Assembly: GCA_014378185.1 (NCBI GenBank) | Contig: JACMOE010000168.1 | Location: 1-8,668, forward strand | Reading direction: 5' to 3' | Length of the DNA: 8,668 nt | DNA from: Gemmatimonadaceae bacterium | Lineage (GTDB): Bacteria; Gemmatimonadota; Gemmatimonadetes; Gemmatimonadales; Gemmatimonadaceae | Shown here: positions 1 through 5,017 of the stretch, in pieces | How the letters are laid out: each line of letters begins with the position of its first letter | Numbering within the stretch: position 1 is the stretch's first letter | Notes under the pieces: model-generated | Told to the model about the DNA's origin: nothing | Databases searched by the model: none | Seen by the model: only the letters and a program-made list of their open reading frames with translations | Translations under genes and position numbers: made by a program

Positions 1-108
1 GTGCCGTCCATTCAGGCAAGCTGCGCGTCGGCTCACATCGCCACCTACCGGCTCGGGCGCATCGTGCGCGGGACCGGTCAGGTGATCATCTCTTGGGAGA
101 ACGCATGA
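1..108 (+). CDS. 3' end of an unidentified upstream gene (partial)
   Basis: Frame 1 is open from the window edge to a TGA at 106-108 and would encode about 35 residues ending in ISWENA. About 29 of its 35 codons end in G or C (my count). This is clearly more than the other two forward frames over the same stretch and is the third-position bias expected of a real gene in this genome. The stop overlaps the ATG of the next gene as ATGA (105-108), the same junction style used four more times downstream, which supports a real upstream partner in the same operon. The tail contains no motif I recognise, so I assign no function. The alternative is a short untranslated leader for the barrel protein. 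Confidence 0.45.
   Translation: MPSIQASCASAHIATYRLGRIVRGTGQVIISWENA
95..99 (+). promoter_or_regulatory. Ribosome binding site deciding the ATG 105 start
   Basis: GGGAG lies 5 nt upstream of ATG 105 and is a good Shine-Dalgarno match. It favours ATG 105 over the in-frame TTG at 93, which would place the start codon partly inside this site and add four residues in front of the signal peptide. Confidence 0.7.
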
Positions 109-1133
109 AGAACAGTCTACTGGTCGCCGCAGGCCTTTCTGTGATGCTCACCGCCAGCGCGAGTGCGCTGGCCAATACGTGCCCGAGCGGCACGTCCAGC
201 ACCATTGGCGGATTTACCGTGCCCGATCGTTCGCGCGCGTCGCAGGACGCCTGCCAGATGGCGGTCGATGTCTTCCAGTTCATGGCGCCGCAGCTCGGCC
301 TCGCGCTCGCGGGCGGAAATGCCACGCTCGGCGCCGGCTCCACGCTGGGCGGCTTGGGCCATTTTTCCGTCGGGCTTCGCGCCAACGTGTTCAACGGCGA
401 CCTGCCGCAGATCGGCAGCTTCCCCACGCCGGGCACGAATGGCCGCACCCAGCGGGTATTGCCGTCCAAGGGCCAGGTGCTCGGCCTGCCCACGGCAGAC
501 GCTGCGATTGGCCTGTTTGGCGGGCTTCCGTTCGGTCTCACGAACGTCGGTGGCGTCGATGTCCTCCTTAGTGCCGCGTACATCCCGAGCTTCGGCGATT
601 CCACCTCCGACGTGAAGGTCACGCCCGACCAGAACCTCCAGGTTGGGTACGGCGTGCGCGTCGGCCTCCTGTCGGAGTCCATCGTCGTCCCGGGCGTATC
701 GGTGACGTACATCAAGCGCGACCTCCCGAAGACCTCGCTCTCGGGCAAGTCCACCAACCTCGATGTCAACATCACCAATGCAAAGGTGGAGACGTCGGCC
801 TGGCGGATCACGGCCAGCAAGTCCTTCCTCCTGTTTGGCGTCGTTGTCGGAGGGGGCCAGGATAAGTACAAGGAGGGCGCCAGCATTCAGGCCACGTCGC
901 GCGGTACAGCAGCCGGCACGCAGGTGTCCGACGTGGTCCAGCTCGCGCAGGACCTGACGAGGACGAACATCTTCGCCGACCTTTCGCTGAACCTCCCACT
1001 GTTCAAGATTGTCGGTGAAGTCGGCAACTCCACGGGCAGCAGCGGCAGCGTGATCACGTACAACACCTTTCAGACGGGCCCCGCGGACAAGTCGCGTACG
1101 TACGGGTCGGTGGGCATTCGCATCGGTATCTGA
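105..1133 (+). CDS. Predicted exported outer-membrane beta-barrel protein, function unknown
   Basis: This is a 342-residue protein from ATG 105. Its first 23 residues form a clear Sec signal peptide: basic start MKN, hydrophobic core LLVAAGLSVML, and a likely signal peptidase I site ASALA before Asn24. The mature protein has only two early cysteines (Cys26 and Cys50), which could form a disulfide in the periplasm. The rest is rich in Gly, Ser, Thr and Val, with alternating polar/hydrophobic stretches typical of amphipathic beta strands; the segments near residues 185-210, 233-253, 288-308 and the C-terminus SVGIRIGI are examples. I infer an outer-membrane barrel. The C-terminus lacks the final Phe common in proteobacterial porins. 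I recognise no family name. It ends only 4 nt before ribD, so it is probably co-transcribed with the riboflavin genes, but nothing in the protein itself indicates flavin transport. Export confidence is high, barrel moderate, function unknown. Confidence 0.85.
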   Translation: MKNSLLVAAGLSVMLTASASALANTCPSGTSSTIGGFTVPDRSRASQDACQMAVDVFQFMAPQLGLALAGGNATLGAGSTLGGLGHFSVGLRANVFNGDLPQIGSFPTPGTNGRTQRVLPSKGQVLGLPTADAAIGLFGGLPFGLTNVGGVDVLLSAAYIPSFGDSTSDVKVTPDQNLQVGYGVRVGLLSESIVVPGVSVTYIKRDLPKTSLSGKSTNLDVNITNAKVETSAWRITASKSFLLFGVVVGGGQDKYKEGASIQATSRGTAAGTQVSDVVQLAQDLTRTNIFADLSLNLPLFKIVGEVGNSTGSSGSVITYNTFQTGPADKSRTYGSVGIRIGI

Positions 1134-1137
1134 TCGG

Positions 1138-2238
1138 ATGTCAGCGCACGCGCGCGTGATCGCGCCGGATGACGGCATGTTCATGCGCCGTGCGCTGGCG
1201 CTCGCCGCGAACGGATGGGGACAGACGGCGCCGAACCCCATGGTCGGCGCCGTCGTCGTTCGCGATGGTGCCGTTGTCGGTGAGGGATGGCACACACGAT
1301 ACGGCGCCCCGCACGCCGAGATCGACGCGCTCGCTGCTGCTGGCGACGCGGCTCGTGGTGCCACCATGTACGTCACCCTCGAGCCGTGCACTCATCATGG
1401 CCAGACACCGCCTTGCGATCTCGCGCTCATGGCCGCCGGCATCTCGCGTGTGGTGATCGCGGCTGCTGATCCCAATCCCGTGGCCACGGGCGGCGCGGCC
1501 AGGTTGGTGGAGCATGGCGTGCACGTGGAACTGGGCGTGGAGGAAGCCGCCGCACGAGAACTCAACGCAGCGTTCTTCCACTCGTACGCGTCGCCCAGAT
1601 CATTCGTGCAACTGAAGCTCGCGCTGTCGCTCGACGGCGCGCTGACCGACCACACGCGGCAGCGCGGGTGGCTCACCGGTGCCGATGCGCGCCGAGAGGT
1701 ACATCGGCTTCGTGCGGGGTCCGACGGCGTCGCAGTAGGTATCGGCACGGCGCGGGCGGACGATCCGTTGCTCACGGTGCGCGACGCGCCGGTACCGCCC
1801 CGCATTGCCCCCGCGCGCATCGTGTTCGACACGTCCGCCCGATTGCCCCTGACCTCGAGGCTCGTCCAGACTGCGCGGCAGCAACGCACCATTGTCGTCT
1901 GCTGGGCGCCGGATCCCGCCCACGCGGCGGCGCTGGAGCACGCGGGCGTGACGCTCGTGCATTCGGCCACGCTCGCCGACGCGCTGGTGGCGCTGCGGAC
2001 GGCCGGAATTCGCTCACTCCTCGTGGAGGGCGGTGCGGCGCTGGCCTCCTCCTTTCTTCAGGAAGCGCTGGTGGACCGCCTGATTATCTTTCGGGCACCC
2101 CTGATCCTCGGGGGCGGTGCGCTGAATGGCTTTGGGGGGCTTCCCCCAGCCACACTCGGCGCGGCTCTGCGGTGGCGCGTGGTCGACGCACGGCAGTTCG
2201 GCGACGATGAGATGACCGTGTACGCGCCGTCGTCCTGA
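1138..2238 (+). CDS. ribD: Bifunctional RibD: pyrimidine deaminase / uracil reductase
   Basis: RibD carries out two consecutive cytoplasmic steps of riboflavin synthesis: deamination of diaminohydroxyphosphoribosylaminopyrimidine, then NADPH-dependent reduction of the ribosyl side chain. The 366-residue length is normal for the fused form. The N-terminal zinc deaminase domain (about 11-145) shows the NPMVG segment (33-37), His59-Ala-Glu61, and the zinc ligands Cys84 and Cys93 in EPC...GQTPPC. The reductase domain (about 154-362) starts at RSFVQLKLALSLDG with Lys160. It carries VGIGTARADDP (200-210), the LVEGG loop (295-299) and a C-terminal ILGGGA segment, all typical of the RibD_C family. 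ATG 1138 follows the barrel gene by 4 nt with no strong ribosome binding site, so translation may be coupled. The stop codon lies inside the repeat at 2233-2263. No FMN riboswitch precedes the gene. The assignment is secure. Confidence 0.97.
   Translation: MSAHARVIAPDDGMFMRRALALAANGWGQTAPNPMVGAVVVRDGAVVGEGWHTRYGAPHAEIDALAAAGDAARGATMYVTLEPCTHHGQTPPCDLALMAAGISRVVIAAADPNPVATGGAARLVEHGVHVELGVEEAAARELNAAFFHSYASPRSFVQLKLALSLDGALTDHTRQRGWLTGADARREVHRLRAGSDGVAVGIGTARADDPLLTVRDAPVPPRIAPARIVFDTSARLPLTSRLVQTARQQRTIVVCWAPDPAHAAALEHAGVTLVHSATLADALVALRTAGIRSLLVEGGAALASSFLQEALVDRLIIFRAPLILGGGALNGFGGLPPATLGAALRWRVVDARQFGDDEMTVYAPSS
2128..2151 (+). other. Strong G/C hairpin near the 3' end of ribD
   Basis: Inside ribD, GGCT (2128-2131) and AGCC (2148-2151) flank a GGGGG/CCCCC stem (2134-2138 with 2143-2147) closed by a GCTT loop, leaving a two-T bulge on the left. 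The segment encodes the glycine/proline-rich stretch of the RibD C-terminus (FGGLPPAT), so protein constraint may explain part of it. There is no U tract after it, so it is not a standard terminator. Whether it has any role is unknown. Confidence 0.45.
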
Positions 2239-2263
2239 GCGAAGCGAAGGACCTGCTTTACCC
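2233..2263 (+). repeat. Stop-codon-spanning repeat, copy 1 (hairpin-forming)
   Basis: This 31-nt element starts within the last ribD sense codon (TCC), contains the ribD TGA stop, and runs into the 43-nt ribD-ribE spacer, ending CTGCTTTACCC. It matches the element after ribE at 27 of 31 positions. Together with the G at 2232 it is an inverted repeat: arms GTCCT (2232-2236) and AGGAC (2248-2252) surround a core with GCGAAGC (2239-2245). The GA dinucleotides on each side (2237-2238 and 2246-2247) can form tandem sheared G-A pairs. From memory, similar elements with a TGAGCGAAGCGAA core recur in several bacterial phyla; this was not checked here. Confidence 0.8.
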
Positions 2264-2267
2264 TGAT

Positions 2268-2272
2268 CGGAG
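2268..2272 (+). promoter_or_regulatory. Ribosome binding site supporting the ribE TTG start
   Basis: CGGAG ends 9 nt upstream of TTG 2282. It is the best Shine-Dalgarno match in the ribD-ribE spacer and supports initiation at TTG, which gives the family-typical N-terminus MFTGLV. Confidence 0.65.
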
Positions 2273-2281
2273 CTTTTTGAA

Positions 2282-2887
2282 TTGTTCACGGGATTGGTGG
2301 ACGACGTCGGCGTCGTCGAGCGCGTCGAGCAGGCCGATGTGGGGCGCCTGATGCGCATTGCATCGCGCTACACAGGTCTCGCCACCGGCGAGAGCGTGGC
2401 CGTGAATGGCGCCTGCCTTACCGTGGGCGAGTCGGGCGCCGGATGGTTCGACGTCGCCGCGGTCGTCCCCACCCTTGGCCGCACCACCATTGGCGAAGGG
2501 CACGCCGGCCGCCGGGTGAACCTCGAGCGCGCCTTGCGGCTCGGCGACCGCCTGGGCGGACATCTGGTGCAGGGCCACGTGGACGATGTGGGCCTGATCG
2601 AAGACGTGTCCCGCCGCGACGATGCCCTGCTGGTGGACATCCGCCTGCCCGACGACCTGGTGCCCCTCATGGTCCTGCACGGCTCCGTCACCGTCGACGG
2701 CGTGAGTCTCACGGTGAACGCACTGCCCTCGCCGGGGATTCTTCAGTTGTCCCTGATCGAATTCACCTGGCGGCACACCACTCTGGGCGCGTTGGCGGTC
2801 GGTGACGCGGTACACGTGGAAGCCGACATGCTTGGAAAGTATGTGCGCCAGCTCGTGGCGCCGTACGTCGCCACGTTGTCCTCCTGA
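2282..2887 (+). CDS. ribE: Riboflavin synthase, alpha chain type (TTG start)
   Basis: This enzyme disproportionates two molecules of 6,7-dimethyl-8-ribityllumazine to riboflavin plus the pyrimidine diamine, the last step of the pathway. The 201-residue protein has the two lumazine-binding half repeats expected: residues 1-96 starting MFTGLVDDVG with NGACLTV (Cys45), and residues 97-190 starting QGHVDDVG with His99 and DGVSLTV (Ser142). The family start MFTGLV fixes initiation at TTG 2282; no ATG or GTG gives this N-terminus. The usual MPET and IPHT segments read VVPT (61-64) and IEFT (159-162), a deviation in both half repeats. The rest, including NLERAL, GDRLGGH and LGKYV near the end, is conserved. 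It sits between the two repeat copies and its own stop is inside copy 2. The product is secure. The symbol follows the usage where ribE is riboflavin synthase and ribH is lumazine synthase. Confidence 0.96.
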   Translation: MFTGLVDDVGVVERVEQADVGRLMRIASRYTGLATGESVAVNGACLTVGESGAGWFDVAAVVPTLGRTTIGEGHAGRRVNLERALRLGDRLGGHLVQGHVDDVGLIEDVSRRDDALLVDIRLPDDLVPLMVLHGSVTVDGVSLTVNALPSPGILQLSLIEFTWRHTTLGALAVGDAVHVEADMLGKYVRQLVAPYVATLSS

Positions 2888-2912
2888 GCCCAGCGAAGAA
2901 CCTGCTTTTCCC
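2882..2912 (+). repeat. Stop-codon-spanning repeat, copy 2 (degenerate)
   Basis: This copy begins at the last ribE codon (TCC), contains the ribE TGA stop and fills nearly all of the 32-nt ribE-ribBA spacer, ending CTGCTTTTCCC. It differs from copy 1 at four of 31 positions. The changes replace the GAA loop by CCA and break the outer arms (CTCCT against AGAAC), so its hairpin would be much weaker. The flanking GA pairs and inner GC/GC pairs are kept. It looks like an older or decaying copy. Confidence 0.75.
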
Positions 2913-2919
2913 CAACTGA

Positions 2920-4128
2920 ATGATGTCATACAACACTGTAGAACAGGCCGTCGCCGATATCCGGGCCGGCAAGCTGGTGATCGTCGCAGACGATGAGGAC
3001 CGCGAGAACGAGGGAGACCTCATCTGCGCGGCGCAACTCATCACCGCCGAGGCCATCAACTTCATGATCAAGCGCGCCGGAGGCCTCATCTGCCTGGCGC
3101 TGCCCGGCGAACGCGTCGACCAGCTCGGCCTCGCGCCCATGGCCGAGAGCAACCTGGATGAGTACCGCACCGCGTACACCGTGAGCGTGGATGCCTCGCC
3201 GCGGTTCGGTGTCACCACCGGCATCAGCGCGCAGGACCGGGCGACCACCATTCGCACCATCGTCGATCCCGCAACGGTACCGGGCGACCTGCGCCACGGC
3301 GGCCACATCTTTCCGCTCCGCGCACGCGATGGCGGCGTGCTCCAGCGCACGGGGCACACGGAAACCGCGGTAGACCTCGCGCGCCTCGCCGGCGTCTTTC
3401 CGGCCGGCGTCATCTGCGAAATTCTCAACGAGGACGCCACCACCGCCAAGCGACCGCAGCTCATCGAGTTCGCGAAGGTGCACGGCCTCACCTTCATCAC
3501 CGTCGCGCAGCTCGTGGCGCACCGGCTCAAGAACGAACGCCTGGTGCACCGTGTCGCCGAGGCGCGCCTGCCCACCAACTTCGGCACATGGAAGATCGTC
3601 GGCTACCGCAACGACGTGGACGGTGCGGAGCACGTGGCCATTGTCTATGGCGAGATTGGTGACGGGGCGGACACGCTGGTGCGCATGCACTCCAAGTGCC
3701 TCACCGGCGACGTCTTTCACTCCATGCGCTGCGACTGTGGATGGCAACTCGACACCGCAATGCAGATGATCCAGGCCGAGGGCCGCGGCGTCATCGTCTA
3801 CCTCGACCAGGAAGGTCGCGGCATCGGGCTGCTCAACAAGCTGAAGGCGTACGAGCTCCAGGACGGCGGTGCGGACACGGTGGAGGCGAACGAACGCCTT
3901 GGCTTCGCGCCCGACCTGCGCAACTACGGCATCGGCGCGCAGATCCTGCTCGACCTCGGCCTCACCTCCATCCGCCCCATCACCAACAACCCGCGCAAGA
4001 TGGTGGGCCTTGAAGGTTACGGGCTCCGCGTCGACGAGCGCGTGCCCATCGTGCAGCCCCGGAATGACGAAAACGCGGGCTACATGGGCACGAAGCGCGA
4101 CAAGCTCGGTCACCTGCTGGCCTCCTGA
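2920..4128 (+). CDS. ribBA: Bifunctional RibBA: DHBP synthase / GTP cyclohydrolase II
   Basis: This cytoplasmic fusion supplies both entry branches of riboflavin synthesis: dihydroxybutanone phosphate from ribulose 5-phosphate, and the pyrimidine precursor plus formate from GTP. The 402-residue length is normal. The RibB half (about 1-200) has EDRENEGD (26-33), the RHGGHIFPL segment (125-133) and TGHTET (144-149). The RibA half (about 205-400) has zinc ligands Cys260, Cys271 and Cys273, the QEGRGIG loop (297-303), and Asp332/Arg334, which match the proton acceptor and nucleophile positions of the E. coli enzyme. Two substitutions stand out: the normally acidic residue of HSECLTG is Lys259, and the residue before QEGR is Asp296 where Arg is usual. 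ATG 2920 and ATG 2923 are adjacent, and I see no strong ribosome binding site to choose between them. The gene ends 6 nt before ribH. The product is secure; whether both halves are fully active cannot be seen. Confidence 0.96.
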   Translation: MMSYNTVEQAVADIRAGKLVIVADDEDRENEGDLICAAQLITAEAINFMIKRAGGLICLALPGERVDQLGLAPMAESNLDEYRTAYTVSVDASPRFGVTTGISAQDRATTIRTIVDPATVPGDLRHGGHIFPLRARDGGVLQRTGHTETAVDLARLAGVFPAGVICEILNEDATTAKRPQLIEFAKVHGLTFITVAQLVAHRLKNERLVHRVAEARLPTNFGTWKIVGYRNDVDGAEHVAIVYGEIGDGADTLVRMHSKCLTGDVFHSMRCDCGWQLDTAMQMIQAEGRGVIVYLDQEGRGIGLLNKLKAYELQDGGADTVEANERLGFAPDLRNYGIGAQILLDLGLTSIRPITNNPRKMVGLEGYGLRVDERVPIVQPRNDENAGYMGTKRDKLGHLLAS

Positions 4129-4134
4129 CGAGAC

Positions 4135-4614
4135 ATGGCTGAATTCAACGGCGTACCCAACGGCGAGGGCCGGCGCTACGCCGTCCTCGCATCCCGCTTC
4201 AACAACACCATCACCAGCAAGCTGGCCGACGGCGCGATGGACGCGCTCATCCGTCACGGCGCGTCGTCGGAAGACGTCGACCTCGTGTGGGTGCCCGGCG
4301 CGTGGGAGCTGCCGTTCGCGGCGCGCCGCCTCGCGCAGACGGAGCGATACAATGCGATCGTCGTGGTGGGCGCGGTGATCCGCGGCGACACACCGCACTT
4401 CGATTTCGTGGCGGGTGAAGCGTCGCGCGGCCTGGCCGATGCCAGCAGCGAGTACGAGATCCCCATCGGGTTCGGGCTGTTGACCACGGACAACATGGAA
4501 CAGGCCGAGGCTCGCGCTGGTGGCGAGTTCGGCAACAAGGGCTGGGATGCCGCCATCGCGGCACTCGAGATGTCGGATCTCTTCGAACGGCTCGATGGCG
4601 CGGACGAGGGTTGA
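4135..4614 (+). CDS. ribH: 6,7-dimethyl-8-ribityllumazine synthase
   Basis: RibH condenses the RibD-derived ribitylaminouracil with dihydroxybutanone phosphate from RibBA, making the substrate of RibE. Family members assemble into pentamers or 60-subunit shells in the cytoplasm. The 159-residue protein matches the family throughout: SRFN (20-23) with Phe22, VPGAWELP (53-60), GAVIRGDTPHFDFV (79-92) with catalytic His88, Phe113, Glu122-Gln123-Ala, Arg127 and NKG. Residue numbers fall in register with the B. subtilis enzyme. The usual VPGAFE reads VPGAWE, a Phe to Trp change that keeps an aromatic side chain near the substrate. ATG 4135 is 6 nt after the ribBA stop. The 3' end overlaps nusB by 20 nt, suggesting coupled translation. 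Confidence 0.97.
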   Translation: MAEFNGVPNGEGRRYAVLASRFNNTITSKLADGAMDALIRHGASSEDVDLVWVPGAWELPFAARRLAQTERYNAIVVVGAVIRGDTPHFDFVAGEASRGLADASSEYEIPIGFGLLTTDNMEQAEARAGGEFGNKGWDAAIAALEMSDLFERLDGADEG

Positions 4615-5017
4615 GACCCGCGCGCGCGCGCGCGCACTGCAAGCGCTTTACGCATGGGACATGCGGGGCGACACCGCCAACCTCGAAAAGGTGGCCACCC
4701 AGGTGTGGGACGACATGGCCATCACGCCGGAAGAACGACGCGTGGCTGGCCCGCTCGTGCGGCTCGTGGCCAGCCGGCGCGTGGACATCGACGCGCAGCT
4801 CGCAAACGTCACCACCAACTGGCGGATGGAGCGCATCGGCGCCGTGGAGCGCTGCGTCCTCCGTCTTGCGGCTGCCGAGCTCACCATCGGGGACACACCG
4901 CCCAAGGTCGTCATCCAGGAGTCCGTCACGCTGGCGGAACGCTACGGCAGTGCGGCCAGTGCCAAGTTCGTGAACGGCGTCCTCGACGCGCTCGCACGGC
5001 GCATGGGGCGCATGTAG
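4595..5017 (+). CDS. nusB: Transcription antitermination / rRNA synthesis factor NusB
   Basis: NusB binds boxA RNA together with ribosomal protein S10 and assembles antitermination complexes on rRNA operons. ATG 4595, inside the end of ribH, gives a 140-residue protein, the usual NusB length, with an Arg-rich N-terminus leading into RALQALYAWD. The family C-terminal signatures are present: NWRMERIGAVERCVLRLAAAEL around residues 73-94, then PPKVVIQESVTLAERYG and FVNGVLDAL near the end. Longer readings of this frame start further inside ribH and are unlikely. The first codons contain a (CG)8 tract encoding alternating Arg and Ala. The ribH-nusB linkage is known from many bacteria, including E. 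coli. The TAG stop shares its G with the GTG of the next gene. Confidence 0.95.
   Translation: MARTRVETRARARALQALYAWDMRGDTANLEKVATQVWDDMAITPEERRVAGPLVRLVASRRVDIDAQLANVTTNWRMERIGAVERCVLRLAAAELTIGDTPPKVVIQESVTLAERYGSAASAKFVNGVLDALARRMGRM
4619..4634 (+). repeat. (CG)8 dinucleotide tract in the nusB 5' coding region
   Basis: Sixteen bases of uninterrupted CG alternation lie about 24 nt after the nusB start and 5 nt after the ribH stop. They encode Arg-Ala repeats in the NusB N-terminus. Alternating CG is a classic Z-DNA-forming sequence, and loss or gain of one unit would shift the nusB frame. Confidence 0.9.

Noticed and set aside
1147..1158. Perfect 12-nt palindrome CACGCGCGCGTG just inside ribD
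   Set aside because: It sits in coding sequence, consists of alternating CG expected in this base composition, and no second copy was noticed, so an operator cannot be supported.
117..1391. Minus-strand open frames opposite the barrel gene and ribD start
   Set aside because: They are antisense shadows; the + strand reading has a signal peptide, a ribosome binding site and a clean junction with ribD.
2239..2281. Possible rho-independent terminator in the ribD-ribE spacer (hairpin, later TTTTT)
   Set aside because: The T5 run is about 20 nt downstream of the hairpin and directly precedes the ribE start, so the geometry does not fit; the downstream rib genes also need read-through.
2926..4398. 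Minus-strand open frame of about 490 codons opposite ribBA and ribH
   Set aside because: It mirrors the codon structure of RibBA and RibH, has no family motif, and has no plausible start context.
4654..5016. N-terminal extension of the glycosyltransferase back through nusB
   Set aside because: The extension is an out-of-frame reading of nusB with a His/Arg/Gly-rich composition; GTG 5017 gives the family-typical start MRLLLVNW.
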